This document shows, in pieces, positions 38,201 to 61,777 of a DNA stretch of 64,000 nucleotides. The notes beneath the pieces were generated by a model. That model was not told the DNA's origin. It made no database searches and saw only the letters and a list, made by a program, of their open reading frames with translations. The stretch's first letter is position 1. Each line of letters begins with the position of its first letter. The DNA comes from Hirudinaria manillensis (Eukaryota > Annelida > Clitellata > Hirudinida > Hirudinidae), in NCBI GenBank assembly GCA_034509925.1, contig CM067538.1, positions 5,356,278 through 5,420,277 of the forward strand, read 5' to 3'. A program made the position numbers and the translations under genes.

Positions 38201-40719
38201 ATTACGTAATCTTTAACCATACAAATATTTTTCCCTATTTCTTTTTAAAGCATCGAAAGCCCAAAACGCGGCAAACTTTTGTTCCATGAAAACATTAATG
38301 AAAAAATATGATGCCACAGCTATGCAGGAGAATATTTGACAAGGTGGCTCACATCACGAAACATGCCACTTTTTACAGCGAACGTATTTCTCCAAATAAA
38401 TTATTATTATAATTATTATTATTATTATTATTATTATTGTCATCATCATCAGCATTATATTATGAGAAATTGTATAATTTATAATTTAAAACAATTAATT
38501 AATATATATTTATAATAATAATAGTATAATATATAATTTATGTGGTAATAATTATAATTTTTTATCGTTTTTCTAAATATGATCTCTCATTGAACATAAA
38601 ATTTGTGTTATTTTTAAATGACGTTCCGCTAATGCAAAATATTCAAATAACCTTTAAATATTTAAATCCCTCTTAAATGTTCCATAATAATTTAGATAAT
38701 AACTAATAATAATTTCAATATTAACAGAATAATAATAATAATTAATTATATTTATTATAATAATAATTGTAATAATATCCACCAAGGAATGTGATCAGTT
38801 CAGAAACAAAACAAAGAACGCAAAGTTCTGTAATTCGATTGTTGGACATTTTTTTGTGGTTTTCAATTTTTAGAAATTTAGAAAAAAAATTATTTAAAAA
38901 TATTTAAAATACATTTTTTTTTAAATTTGAGGTTAAAAATTGAAAAAATAGAAAATTTCTCACTTGATTTTCATGAATGAAAGTGGAAAAAAACCAAAGA
39001 ACTTTTCCAGTGAACGTCAGATTTGAGGCGAAAATTGCAAGAATTCGTTTGAAGTTTAAAATAATAATAACAATAATAATAATAATAATAAAAATAATAA
39101 TAAATATAATAATAGCAAAAATAATAATAATAATAATAATAATAACAAAAATAATAATAATAATAATAATAGAATAATAATAATAATAATTTTTTTAAGC
39201 ATTTCAAAATATTTTATTTATCACGGAAAGTCAACGGTTTCATTCGCTTTGGTTTTTGTGGATTTGAATATTAAATTTCAGAATAAATTTTCAAAATAAT
39301 AAAATTTCAGAATAAAATATCAAATAATAAAATTTCGGAATAAAATATAAAATGAAATAAAATGAAAATTAACGAAATTTCATCGCAACGACTTAAATGC
39401 CTTTTATTGGCCTCCATCTTTGTTTGACTTGTAGATTGTTTGTATTGTTTGTTTTGTTTTGCTTTGTTTGTTTGTGGCAAACATCGATAAATTGATTTTA
39501 AAAATATTATGCGATTATTAATAAATCTTTGCAATTTAAAATTGAAATTGTTTATTTTTTTTTAGAGAGAAGATTCAGTTCTGTGTGTGATGATCATTAT
39601 TATGATGATGGTGGTGGTGATGATGACGGTGAGGATGATGATGATGACAGCAGCGATGCAGCTAAAGATGATAATGATGACGTTGATGGTAATGATGATG
39701 ATGATCGTGACAGAGTCCTGCGATTCCTTTTCATCACGTGTGAGAAATCATCATCATAATCAAAAGCAAAACCTTCTGTCACGTGCTCAATGGAATCATG
39801 TGATGTGAAGTTCAACAAGTTGCTGTTGTTGTTATTGTTGGTGTAGTTGTTGAAACAGATTTGTTGTTTGTTAACGGTTCATAAATAATTAGTCTGAATA
39901 AATAAATAAATAATAAATTATTAATAAATAAATAAATAATAAATTATTATTATTTGGTCTGAAAATACTGTTGATGAGCAAGATTTGTTTTTTTTTAAAA
40001 ACTAGTTTTGTTAAACTAAAACATTTTTTAAAATATTAAAAATAAAATATGAATAAATTGATTTAAAATTAGTTTGAGATTTGTTAAATGAAAAAATATG
40101 ATTATTAAATTTTATATTATTATTACATTTTATATATTCATCGTATATTTGATATATAATTTAAATATTTAATACAGTTTTTAATGCATTTTATATTTCT
40201 TGATATATTTCAAAGAAGTTTTTGGAGTTTCATTGAAATGTTCTTAAAAGCAGTTGATGTGATTCAACTTTGATAACTTCGGATTCCGTCATTAAATATG
40301 TCTTTTGTTTTAAATTTAAATTTATTAACTTTATTAATTTTTTAATTTTAAATTTATTAATGTTAACATTAATAATTATTATAATTATAATTATTATAAT
40401 TTAATTTTTATTATTCAATTTTTATTTTTATTCAATTTTTTCAATCAAATCAATTTTTTTGGAATTGTAAATTAAATAAATTAAAAACTGAGTTACATTT
40501 CATTTGTTGTAATCAAAATGTTATTACAATTTAACTTATTATTACATTTCAATACAAAAACAAAATAATTAATATATTTCATTACAACGGCTAATATTTG
40601 ATAAATTATATGAATTAAATGCCTGAAAAGGCATTTAAATGTCTTCATTATTCATGCACGACGTTGTTGTTACGAATGCCTGGTCGGTTTTAATTAATGA
40701 AAATTATGAAATTTGTGAG
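35242..40719. other. Intergenic stretch, microsatellites and AT-rich DNA
   Basis: Contains ATC/GTC arrays at about 35337-35425, GAC/GAT at about 36008-36075, a degenerate TCTATGTC-like pyrimidine repeat at about 36440-36690 ending in (TG)n, (GTT)n at about 38065-38140, an interrupted AAT array at about 39061-39190 and GAT/GAC at about 39595-39710. No gene was recognised. Confidence 0.55.
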
Positions 40720-41360
40720 GTTACATTTGATTTCCAAATGCTTTCGCACCAGGAACAAAAATATTTTAACCAAAGCATACTGCTCCTTCGTCCGACCGAT
40801 TCTCGAATACTGCTCCCCAATATGGAACCCACACACCAAACAGCTTAAAACTAAAATAGAAAAGGTGCAAAAATATTTCACAAGAATGATTCCTGGTCTC
40901 AGAGCTCTGCCCTACCCCAACAGACTAAAACAACTCGGACTCAAAACACTCGAACATCGTCGCCTCATCTGTGACTTATGCCTATGCTACAAAATAATCC
41001 ATGGCCATACTATATGCAAGATTCCAGAGTTCCCTACATTTCTAACTTCCAGAACCCGTGGTCATCCCCTTCGTCTACGCCAAGAGAAGTGTCTCACCAG
41101 TCACAGGCAGAACTTTTTCACCAACCGGATCATCAAGCCCTGGAACTCCTTACCCCTTGATATAATAAACTCCTCAACTTTATCCCGATTTAAATCCTGC
41201 ATCTCGACTACTGACTTCAACAAATACCTATCAATTTAAGCTTGCTTCTGCACTTTATTTACGCTCAATTTGCTGTACTTATTCAAATTTGTGTTAGTGG
41301 TCATTGGATGACCCTTCAATTTGTTGAGAAATAAATAAAAATAAATAAATAAATAAATTT
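40720..41360 (+). mobile_element. 5'-truncated CR1/Jockey-superfamily LINE (C-terminal ORF, 3' UTR and tail)
   Basis: The open frame ending at the TAA at 41237-41239 encodes the region C-terminal to the reverse transcriptase of CR1/L2/Rex1-like LINEs. Landmarks are LISKCFRTRNKNILTKAY, then FVRPILEYCSPIWNP, KIEKVQKYFTR, LGLKTLEHRR and PWNSLP. The catalytic RT motifs are absent, lost by 5' truncation. A roughly 90-bp 3' UTR leads to a tail of AAATAAAT units at about 41329-41357. The coding part is uninterrupted for about 170 codons, so the insertion is fairly young. A second copy of its 3' end lies at about 1562-1708 on the other strand. Confidence 0.88.
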
Positions 41361-42928
41361 AATGAATTTATGAAACAATTGATGATAATTAATGTTTTCC
41401 ACATTTAGCCATGAAATCTCGCTTATATAATATAAAGCGGATTTATATCTCATTATCCATAGATTCTTTGAGTTATTTCTTCAAACAAATATTTGCCTAT
41501 CCATCGATGCCCTCGTCTTTCCGTCCGTATGTCCGTCCGACCATCCATCCATCCATCCATCCATCTGTTATTGGGTCCATAAGTTCATTCATTCACTCAA
41601 GCACTCATTCACCCTTCCTTCCATCCATCCATCCGTCAGATCACTCCTTAATGAATTTAAACCAATGGCTCATTTATTCTCCTTTCGCTCCTTCAACGTC
41701 ATCAGAGTTTAAAGTAATTCTTCGTCACATCGCAGAAGCATTTAATATTCAGACCTTGCATGTTCCCAACTCGTAAATAAACCACAATAGGTTTTGAAAT
41801 CATGTAATACTCTAAGTAATGTTAATCGAATTAATTATTATTATTATTAGCATCCATAATAAAAATAATTATCCATAATGGAAATTTTAAGAATAAGGAT
41901 GATAATGTTATTTCTAATGCTGGTGCATAATTAAATAATCATATAAATTGTTTTGAATTTATGTATTTGCCATAATTAAAAGCACAATCAGTTCAGCCGG
42001 AAGTTAAGGCCTTCATCAAAGTCGTCCTGACATTAAAAATATAAATTTATATATATATATTCAACAATGGAATTTTAAAATACAAATGCAAATTATTCGA
42101 TATTTGTTAATTAATCATTTAATAATATAAATTATAAAGTCCTTCGAAATGTTTTTTATTTATTAATTTATTTTCTTTTGTGGAAAAAACTTTGAGAATT
42201 TTTGAATGCATCGATGTTCTTATCAGTGCCAAGTGGAGTCACAGTTTTGGAGAATTGGAGACGATGACGATGATGGTGACGACGATGATGACGATGACGA
42301 TGATGATGATGATGACGATGATGATGATTCACAGAATAACTTGAATTTATTTTTGTTATCCCTGAGGCTTAAATGAGCAAATATGACGTTAAAATTTATT
42401 TTTCATGCTAAACTTCACTCTTCTCCACGTATTTGTCGTAGCTAATTTACAAATTATAATTTCGGACTTTATTATTTTTTTTATATAACTGATTTTCAAT
42501 ATTTGTCATCATCGTCGTCATCGTCATCATCTTCATCGCCAACATCATAGCAAATAATTAAAAATTATTTCATGACATAATTATTACATTTACTTCGTAA
42601 ATTTTTTATCAAACTGCCTTTTTTTTTTATTATTTTTGGATCAAGATGGACGGCGAGTCGCTGGAAATAAATTGAAATAAATAAAAAATAATTTTAAATA
42701 AATTAAAAAATAAATTTAAATGAATAAAAATTTAAATTTCGTTTGAAAGGGAAAGCAGTTCTGGAATAATTTATTAACTTCTTGACGAAGAAAATGAAAT
42801 TTAAAAATAAACTTTTGCGGGAATAGTTTCAAATAAGTTTAAAAATCTGCAAAAGTAAAAGATATAATTATACGAGACCATCCTCTGCTTTAAATGGAAT
42901 TGAATGAAATAAAATTATGTGCGTATTA

Positions 42929-43015
<87 letters not shown>

Positions 43016-44733
43016 TTCAACATGGTTACATAATTATTATTTTCATAATTTTGCCACTAATTTCCAAAAATAATTACGTCTCGACTTGGTTATGGACGTG
43101 TTGTTATCCTGGTTATCAGCCTCATGAATTAAGAGAGACAGATGTTCCTCACCTTTTCTTCCTCCAAACTTTCCGTCCGTCCTTCCCGTCCTGGAGTCGC
43201 TAATTGGGTCATTCCATCAGCCCGGGTCATCGAGGTGAGAGCTCCACCTCTGAACCCTGACTGACCTCGGCGTACCTTGCGACGTGACCTTTCCAACCTT
43301 TGTTTACCTGTAGTGGGACTGTTCTTCGTCGAATTGGATTCCGATGAAGAAGGGAACTGTTTGCGACTCCTTTGTTGTTGTTGTCGTCGTCGTTGTTGTT
43401 GTTGTTGTCGTCGTCGTTATTGTTGTTGTTGTTGTTCCATTTCTTCTCAAGGATCGAGGGAGATTGCGATCGATCAAACATTTCCAAAGTTTTATTTGTT
43501 TCCATGAGGATGATAAATGTGATTATTATTATAATTATTATCAATATTACAACATTGTTACTATTATTAAATAAAATATAAATAAAATATAAATAGAATT
43601 GGAAATTACTTTGAAGCCGTACGACCATCTTAATATTGAAATAATTATTTTCGTGAACATCATTCCTGACGATATTCTGAAATTAAAAAGAAAAATGAAA
43701 ATTAGACATTTAAACTTCAAAATCATTCGTGACAGAAACTTGGAGTGGGTTTAATTAAATTTACCAATTTCCTGGTCTTATTAAGTTCTTAAATTGGACA
43801 GCGAGATGCAGTGAAGTGTGACGAGTTAAACAAATTAAGTTGTGAACTTTAACTTTTACGGAATACTTTTCCGGGCAGGAGTTGCTGTCAGTTTTTAATT
43901 GACTCAAGCACTCGGCTGCTTTTCCTTTCACCAACCTTCGTCCATTCATCCACCCTTTCGCCCGTCCGTCATTCCATCCGTCCGACGTCTGTCCGTCCGT
44001 CCTTCCATCCCGCTCTCTGTACGTGAAAGAAAAAAAAGGGAGAAATGAATTGAAATCGACAAGTCTGAAGTTCTTTGGCCCTCACACGTTTCCTATTATC
44101 GCTCAGCTTTTCGTGGCAATTTAATTTCATTGTCTGGAATTCGATTCTAAAAACCCCGAACGGGATCTCTAAAGTCGTTCGAATTGCAAAGCATGGATTA
44201 GCAACAACAACAACAACGACGACGACGAAGACGACGACGACGACGATGATAACCACAGCAAAAAAAACTATAAAGATTTTAAATGTCGTTAAATGTTAAA
44301 TTACAAAAGCAAAACATATCGAGCATGTACTATCTTCATTTCAGCATGTACTATCATTAATTATTAATTTATTTATTAACCATTATTATTTTTATTATTA
44401 TTATTCAGTATTCATTAATTTATTATTTATTATTATTATTATCTGATTATATTTAAAGGTTAACCTAGTTAACCTTCAAAAAAATGAATTATAATATCCA
44501 TCTTAATATAACTTAATATAATAACTTCATATAATAGCTTTCCAGGTGACATTGCAAAGGTGGAATCAATTGAAAGAAATTGTAAAAGTAACGCAGGTGT
44601 GAAAGAATTGAAAACACATTTAATCAATTTATAAATTAATTTTTATTTTATTACCTGCGAAGACTTCAGGCAGTAAATTAATAACTAGTGTTAATATGTT
44701 TATTATTATGTCTTTTGTCTTAACAATATTAAC
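41361..44733. other. Intergenic stretch, no gene seen
   Basis: Contains short CATC runs near 41545-41640, GAT/GAC at about 42262-42330, a perfect (TTA)n of about 87 bp at 42927-43013, GTT/GTC at about 43371-43438 and AAC/GAC at about 44203-44252. Confidence 0.55.
42927..43013. repeat. (TTA)n microsatellite
   Basis: About 29 perfect copies. Confidence 0.95.
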
Positions 44734-44801
<68 letters not shown>

Positions 44802-44917
44802 TATTATTATTATTATTATTATTATAATTAATTATTATTATTATTATTATAATTATAACAATAATAATAATAATAGTAATAATAATAACAATAATAATAA
44901 TAATAATAATAATTTAT
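44734..44917. repeat. Palindromic AAT/ATT compound microsatellite
   Basis: (AAT)n at about 44736-44800 switches directly to (ATT)n at about 44800-44824. A second AT-rich block then runs (ATT)n at 44829-44850 and (AAT)n at 44860-44912. Adjacent halves are reverse complements and can form long hairpins. Confidence 0.9.
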
Positions 44918-45178
44918 TATTAGGATTACTGATGATATTAATAATCAACTTATTATTAATAAACGGCATTAATTTATAAATATAAATAAATTTATGTTTT
45001 TGCCTTCAGTTTTTGAATTTTTAAATCATTTTAATTTCATTTTGTAGTCCTTAATTTTCAATAATAACGAATTAATTCTTTCAAAATGGCTGCAACATTT
45101 AATTCCTCGATGATCAAAATTCGTTTTGTTTTCTTTAATAAACCTTTTATGAATTATTAATATTAATATTGATATTCA

Positions 45179-45216
45179 TTTATTATTATTATTATTTATT
45201 ATTATTATTATTATTA

Positions 45217-45303
<87 letters not shown>
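45179..45303. repeat. (TTA)n microsatellite
   Basis: About 125 bp, with a TTTATT imperfection near 45194 and a TCA near 45220. Confidence 0.95.
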
Positions 45304-45304
<1 letters not shown>

Positions 45305-45481
45305 TAGTAACTAAAATTAATATTAGTTACAATCGACATTATATATTATATATTTAATCATGAATATTGGTTATGCTTCGTTTATCTTTAGCACCGTTAT
45401 AAATATGATAATAGCCTTTTTATCATTGATTTTTTTGTTTTGTGATGCAAATGTGCCAATTGTTAATGGTGATTGTGGTAG

Positions 45482-45640
45482 ATAATGAGCTGTGAATGAA
45501 GGAATGAATGGGTGAGCGAATGAGAGAATGAATTAATAAATGAGTGAACGAAAGAATGAGTGACTGAATGTATTAATAAATGAGAGAATGAATTAGTAAA
45601 TTGAATGAATGAGTGAGTGAAGAGACTGCGATGAGTGAAA
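45482..45640. repeat. Degenerate (GAAT/GAGT)n tetranucleotide repeat
   Basis: An old, mutated tetranucleotide array with units GAAT, GAGT, GAGA and TAAA. Confidence 0.7.
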
Positions 45641-45805
45641 GAAGTGCCAGATGATGTGGCGAATCAATGATGGTAGGTTATTTTAATTAGAAGATTTTTT
45701 TTTGGACCCATCACGTGACCGAGAGTTCTTTGTTGTACGCGAGACTAAATTGAGCATTCTCATCTCTATGCAGTTCCGATGATGAGGGAAAGTATGGATG
45801 GAAGT

Positions 45806-45922
45806 TATGATGATAATAATGACGACGATGACGACGATGATGACGACGATGACGACGACTATGACGAGGATGATGATGATAATGATAATGAAGAGGAGGA
45901 AGAGGAGGAGGACGATGATGTT
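45806..45922. repeat. (GAT/GAC/GAG)n array
   Basis: Purine-rich imperfect trinucleotide array. Open frames on both strands here are translations of it. Confidence 0.85.
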
Positions 45923-46505
45923 TATGGCGGAGATGTGGACGCATGTCATGGCAATTAAAACCAGCGCTCATCACTGCTGGAATTGATAAATGACGTCATT
46001 ATTAAGCAATCATTTTGACACATTTTGTAATAAATTACATTAAATTAACGAATCGAATTAACTTTCGACTTTCGAAGGAAAAGTCCTTTGATCAATGGTC
46101 AACAGTTTTTCATGGATAATTCATCATCGTGCTTTTTGGTCTTAAAATATTACCAGAAATAATAATTTAAAATATAATTTATTATATTATTACTGGTTAA
46201 GAGTGTCCTAACCCGAGGTATAGTTAAATTTCTACTAATAATAAATAATTTTGATAAATTATGTGGCTATAATAAGTGCTCATAATTTATATATTCAATA
46301 ATAATAATTGTGTAATGTAATTTAATAATATAATAATGTTATTTAATAATAATATTTTTTTAACAATAATATAGTTTAATTATGATTACAATAAATACTT
46401 ATAATACATTAATAATATATTTAAAATATGATTTTAAAATATAATAATAATTTCTAAAATAACATTATTTTTGCATAAGAATAATATTTACATTTACTTA
46501 GTTTA

Positions 46506-46746
<241 letters not shown>

Positions 46747-49700
46747 CATAAAACATTTATTTAAGGCCTTATTAAAAGCTCAGTTTCTTTTAATCATTCA
46801 AAGACTGATTGCAAACTTTCGATGGTTCGTCAGAAGCTCAACCCATTGAAGTTAATTAATCCCGGAATTGCTTGCACGTGAACTTAATGAACCCAAACTC
46901 CTCCTTCAAAGGGTGTCCTTTGAATCTCAGGGCTTGCCCAATTTGCACCTCGTGTTCATTTCGATGGCTTCGTTCTATCCGGACGACTTTATATGTATAC
47001 AAATAATTACGATTAAATTATATATTTGTACATAATTATTTGTAAATTACGTTATTATAATGCTGTTTCTAATGTTTGCATTTAGTATGTGCAATGTTTG
47101 TTTTTAGTGGATTTATTTTGTGTTTTAATTAATTGTATTTTTATTTATTGTTATTTCGATTTGATATTTCTAGTCGACGTTTATTTGATGGATTATTTGG
47201 ATTATAGTCTGTATTCTTTAATTATTTTCTTTTATGCATGATTATTTTATTAATATTGTTATTAGAGTTATTATCTGTATTATTATTATTATTATTAAAT
47301 TTTACTCTTTATTTTGCCGCTGGTTATTAATCCGAATTTATTTATTTGTTCGTAAGCTTTAATTTCAATTAAAACCCAATTCTAATTTAAAAGAAAAACG
47401 TTTTGCCTCGTTAACAAAACTAAAACGTAAAACAATAAAAACTCTAAGAGAAAAAAATTTGGATCGAGATCAAGAATAGTTTTTTGTGCCTACGAAATTT
47501 TCGACTATATTTGATTTTACGATACCTCACGAGGGACGACTCCCTACCGACGTATCTCTCAAAGAATCGAATTACAAAAGCAACATTGCGTTCATCCAGC
47601 GTAAATTTCATCTCAATTCTTCGATTGTTCCGCGTTTGTTGCTCGTGTATTAATTTTAATTTTTCAATCAATGAAAACAAAAACATTTCAAACTTTCCAA
47701 TATCCACTCTCGATAATAGCTTGAATTGAAATTAAATTCGAAAATGATTTTTCATTGAATTTATAAAAGAAACTTCAGAGAATGAGTTTCCAGGTGACAA
47801 AAAGGTCAGAAATGCTTTCAAATTATAAGGTCATCCTCGGGTATAATTGCGTTTCCATCCTCAGACACATCAAGTGATGGATGGATGGACGGACGGACGG
47901 ATGGTTGAATGGACGTGCGAATGAATAGCTGTATGGATTCGATGGATAGAGGGAACGTTTGCTGGAAAGGAATTGGTTTTTGGAAGGGGAAAAGTGAAAA
48001 TGAAAGTAAATAAAAGACAACTAACATATTGACGAAATCTTTGTGCCTCTGAATATTGAATAAATAAAATCTGAAAAATCTGGAAAATTGTGAATCGAAT
48101 TATTGCAGCCTGCAATATTTAACTCCTAAGGTAACTCTAGCTACCAATCGCTGGATGCTTACAACTTACAACTCTGTAAAAACTTTACAATTTACACGAA
48201 TTCAGAGACTGAAAATCATCTCACATCGGCAGCAAATCCGCTCAAGACCACAATAAATGAAATAGTCTGTAGTGCTATTTCCTATACGATGTTTCCATTG
48301 AAAATTCTAATCTTATACAATTTTTTTCTTAAGTCCCCAATCTCAGATTCGCTTTATATTTGTCGTTTAATTATTTAAAGAGTTTCATTAATCTTTCACT
48401 TTTAATCGTCTTTCCGAGCGAATTTCTTTTTGGACTAATTTGTAAATTTTTCTCCCAAAAAAAAACATAGACATTTTCCAGGCCACCAGCATAAAACATC
48501 TGAAAACTTTTAGAACTATGAAACAAATCCAAAGCTCAACTGATTGAAGTCGTTGTTGGAAAAAAATCAATAGAGAATTCCACTCATCCACCCACCGACC
48601 CATACATCCACCCACCCCATCCACTCACCCACCCAAAAGGTAGAAAACCAAGGGCTGGGATGAAAAGCAACGGTAAAGTCTTAATTCACATACAAGTTTA
48701 AATCACACTCCAAGCTAAGATGGACACAATTTGCCAAAACATCAAAAGATGGACTCAGTCGTCCAAGTGCTAGGGACATAAAGAGACCTGCTCTGATGAA
48801 TTTCACTGAATTACGAGCGGACCACAGTAGGAGGTAGACGGAAGAACACGGATCCGACTTAATTAAAGTCACAATTGGTCAGACTTTTTTTTTCAAAATA
48901 ATCTCATATGTTTCCACATTTTATCTGCCACAATGAAATAGACTGCAATTATGGTTTAACTTCTGAATGATGACAAAATCTGTGATGTACATGCTCCGAT
49001 CATTCCCAGGGCTATGCCCTCTGAATGTTTACGAATCAAATGCTTCTATTATCCCATCATCAAATCATTTTCTGCCTTGAAAAGCAAGCTTCCAATTTTA
49101 AAACCCAAGTTGTACTTTTTTCTAGAACAAGTAGAAGAGATAATATAAACAACGACAAAAACGTACAAAATTTGAACTACATTTGTACGGAAATCGTTTA
49201 GAAGATGAATGCATGTGGCTACAATCATCTGAACAGTAAGAGATGAAAATTGCTGTTCCATACAGACCGCAAGAAGCGGGCAAATGGCATACGATAATTT
49301 CATTAGGCGGTATAAACTCAATTCTGCGCTAACACATAAACGTAGTCAGGTACGTACTGGAAGCTACGATAGTCAAAAATCTGAGAAATTTCTTTGCTTT
49401 TGGTGGTTGCCAGGGGATATAATTCTTCATAAATTATATTTACGCACGAATTGACCATCGCGAGTTGAATATTTCTGCAAATTTATTGAAAATCAATAGG
49501 GAATCATCCGTTCCAATTCATTATCGAAAGCATTTTAAATTATTTTGATCTGTAATTTTTCATGGTTTTTCATGATTTTTCATGATTTTTCTGGACGGAT
49601 TGGTTTGATAGATGGTTGAATTAAACGTCTGATATGCTTGTGCAGAGACGGTTGAATGTTTGTCGATTGAATATGGTGGCTGATTGAAATGCCGCAGTGA

Positions 49701-52700
49701 TTGCAGGAATAGTTGCAATTGCTTGGTTGAGGGGAATATATTTTTCTTATTGTATTATTTATTCTTATTCTTATTATTATTGTCATTATTGATGTTGTTG
49801 CTATTGTTATTACGAATTATTTTGCGGAATCACACCACTGTTGGAAACATTTTTAAATTACTGTTATCTCCAGAGATAACTATCATTTTAATGACGATAA
49901 TAAATGATATTTTTAATATTGATAATTAATGACATTTTAAAAGTCAGAAGATGAAAGCATAAATTAATATTGTTGTTGTTGCTGCTGCTGCCGATATAAT
50001 GACTCATTTTTATATCATTGTTATATTATTAATCGTTAAAGTTATAATTATTAACATAACTGCAACTTCCGTCCTTCTCCTTCCACGCTTGGAATGAAGG
50101 AAAGAAGAGGTGAATATCCAGGTAGGAGTCTGGAAATGATGGACACTTTCGTGGAAAATTATGCGCGGCAGCATTGCCACTGTTTGCTCGGACCTTCGAT
50201 CGGTCAAAGAATCGTGGGTCGTCACGCAGGACTCTGGGAAATCAAATGAGAGGCCACGTGCTTTCTTTCATTGTACATTCACGTTATTACCACCTCAACC
50301 CTTTCCCCACGTTTTCGGCCACCACCGCCTCACCTCACACCTCCTCCCCCAACAAGATGCTACCCGACCACTACCAATTCCACCCAAATCTACTACCCTA
50401 AATCCACCCAATTTCTACCAAACTGCCAGACGAGTGGTAATGAGACACCCTTATACCGTAGTCTCCTAGTCCATCCGAGAAAATCTCTAATCTACTCATG
50501 AGGCCGGATTCGGTTATAAAATACCTGGATTACGAGTTCGCATACATGCTCGTGAAAATTTTCTTTCGAAAAATTGGCAATTTGGAAAATTTTATGTTGA
50601 ATTATTAAGCGCTTTTTTTTTCTATCTCTGGCTGTAAAAACTTTAAATCGCTTTTTAAATTTTTGAACGACAAAATTCGTTCCATGGAAATGAAGATTGG
50701 AAAATAATAATAACCTATGACGTCTCTCCTTTGGTCATCAACTCAAACTACTTGATCGTTTCATCGTAGAACCGTCCCTGTACGTATCTTTATCCTGCTA
50801 GTTTTGCATCCGATACTTCTCCTCGCCAACAACATAAGTTTACCTTCACGTGAAAGGAAATTATAAAAACGGAAAGGTTAATCCCCTATGTAGCCATGTC
50901 ATTAAATGACCATTCCAATTTTCCGCGAATTTACCCGGCGTTGTGGTGTTCTTGGAAGCGACTTCCATTAATGTGGATTAGGGGCGAGTGCCGAGTCGTC
51001 GTTTGCGAGCTATTTATTGTGCGCTACATAATGCCCCCTCGGATACTAATACCTTTTGATGGTGCTTTCCTCTTAAGAAAGTTCTAAGGCGAGCGAGGAT
51101 TTCTTTGTAGGTACACAAGGCGCTACTTAGTCTGGTATTCGATCATGGCTGACCTCTCTCACCTCACCCGCAGCCCTCACTCGCTCCATTATCTCCTTTT
51201 TCACACTTTTCCACTACTCGAGTACTGCACTATTGTGCGCTCTGATGATAACGGTTTTCCCACTCATCCGTCCATTCATCTGCCAACCTTTTGCATTACC
51301 TGTAAAGGTATTACACGGAGGAGATTATGCTTTCAGTGAATCCTTTGACCGTCCTGATGATGGTAGTAGTAATGATGATGACGACGACGAAGACGATGAT
51401 GATGGCAGTGATGATGATGATGACGATGATGATAGGGATCAACTACTTGATCATGAAAATTTATCCAAGTTGACTTGAGTTTGGGATGGATTAACCATCA
51501 ATTCAAAATTCAGGTGTGAAGAAATATATTTTGATCCGCACTTAAAGAGAGTTGGAAATTAAAAAAAAAAAAGAAGACCGATTTAACAACAAAGCTAGTC
51601 ACAAATCTTTGCGAGACAATACGATGAAACGAGTTTCAAATCAAAACCAATTTATGCCAATTTATCAAAAGATAATTGCATAATACAATTACAAACATCA
51701 TTCGAAGACAAGGAGGAGCGTCTGAAAGGAAGTGGGGAGCATTAAAAAGTCAATTTAAACCAAAGATCAAGAAAGGCGAGACAAAATTGTTTTTATTTCT
51801 CAATTTCTTGGCACTCCAGGAAACCATGCGACTTATCAATCAGTCAGACGAACAACTTTCATTGGACGCCAGTCAACAGAGTTGGGCTCGAATTGCATGC
51901 ATCCTCATAGTTGGGATGAAATAAGCCAAGAACCGATGCAAACTCTTGCTTCTCGGGCACGCCATATTGTCTTCAGTTTGGTCGAGATAGCCCGAGTGTA
52001 CCGTCAATTCGCAAATGAGATTTGTTTCCATCGCTAAAGGTGAACCTCAGCCCATATCCAGGTGGCCAAAAGAGAGAGAATTGATCGTTCTAATTTGCAG
52101 TGACAAGGATGCAAAATGTTTCATTTTATTTATTTATTTATTATTTTTTGTTTTTTTATTTTATTTTGAGATCTTGCTTCCCTTTATTTATGAGTCTGTT
52201 CATTAGGCACAGATATCCGCTAGAGTTTGTTCCCATCAGATGGTGGCACCGTCTCTAGGTCTCCAGCTATCAATCGATTCGTCTCCGACCAAGCTTAGCG
52301 AAGGTCTTGATTATCGAATTTCCGCTCCCCGTCGATTCTACCTTTCGCGTAGTTATTTGTTTCCTTCAGAGATGGGACTCCTCTCCATTTTTAAACGTCT
52401 TCCAAGCGAATGAACGGCATTTGTACTTCCGCCTTTTCCTGCCCATCCAGCGTTTCTTGCAGTCGGTCATTTATCAACGGTCCCGTCATTTCCATCAGCT
52501 CTGATTTTAATCACATCATCAGTCCACTTTATCACATCCATGGCTTCATTTCGAAGCCACAAAATCAAGGAAAATTTGGAAGGCAGTGATTTTTTTAAAA
52601 TCTCTTTTTAACTAAAGTTTATTAGTTTAAAGAGATTTATTTTTCATCTTAAAATATGTTTTACATGTAATTAATTGGTAATACTTGAAAATTTCATTTA

Positions 52701-52711
52701 ATTATTTTCAG
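46747..52711. other. Intergenic stretch upstream of the protocadherin, no confident gene
   Basis: Fewer arrays than the rest of the desert: short CCATC/GGATG runs near 47876-47905 and 48585-48635, (GTT/GCT)n near 49971-49992, and GAT/GAC at about 51357-51437. Minus-strand frames at 49321-49049 (90 codons, three hydrophobic stretches) and 48872-48681 (63 codons) lie in a comparatively repeat-poor stretch, but I recognise no family and do not call them genes. Confidence 0.45.
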
Positions 52712-61091
<8,380 letters not shown>

Positions 61092-61719
61092 GTAAATATA
61101 AAAGTTACATTCGGTTTTAAGTCAATTAATTAATTAATTGATTAACTAATTTTTAAATAATAACAATAATAATTTTAATAATAATAATTATGATATTAAT
61201 GAATTGGTCATACCACCAAGTCCAGACATAGTTCAAACTGAAATTCAACATTTTGACTCAACACTGTATCATTGTTGCTGTTGTTGATGATGATGTTTAC
61301 ATCAAGGGATCTCCAGGCCTACCAGTTGTTGTGCTTCAAAAAACAATGAATGAAAACAATGATGACGACCTCGATGATGATGACGACGACGACGATTATG
61401 ATGATGAAGATGACTTATGATTGAGCGACCCAGCATGCTTCCGGGTTTTGCATGATTTACGACGCATGCGCAAGTAATAAATGAGACGAATTTGAATCAA
61501 ACGACCACTTACGAATTATGCGCGTATCAGTCAAGATAAGGCAAAGTCACATTAATTGGAGCTACTTTATTGCATCAGAGACAGCATTAATTAATCTATA
61601 TTAATAATAATAATAATGATAATAATAATATAATAAACCCCATAATTTATTACATAATTATTATTATTATTATTATTTTATTATAAATACTTTTTTTAAA
61701 TGTTTGTAAGATAAATGCA

Positions 61720-61777
<58 letters not shown>

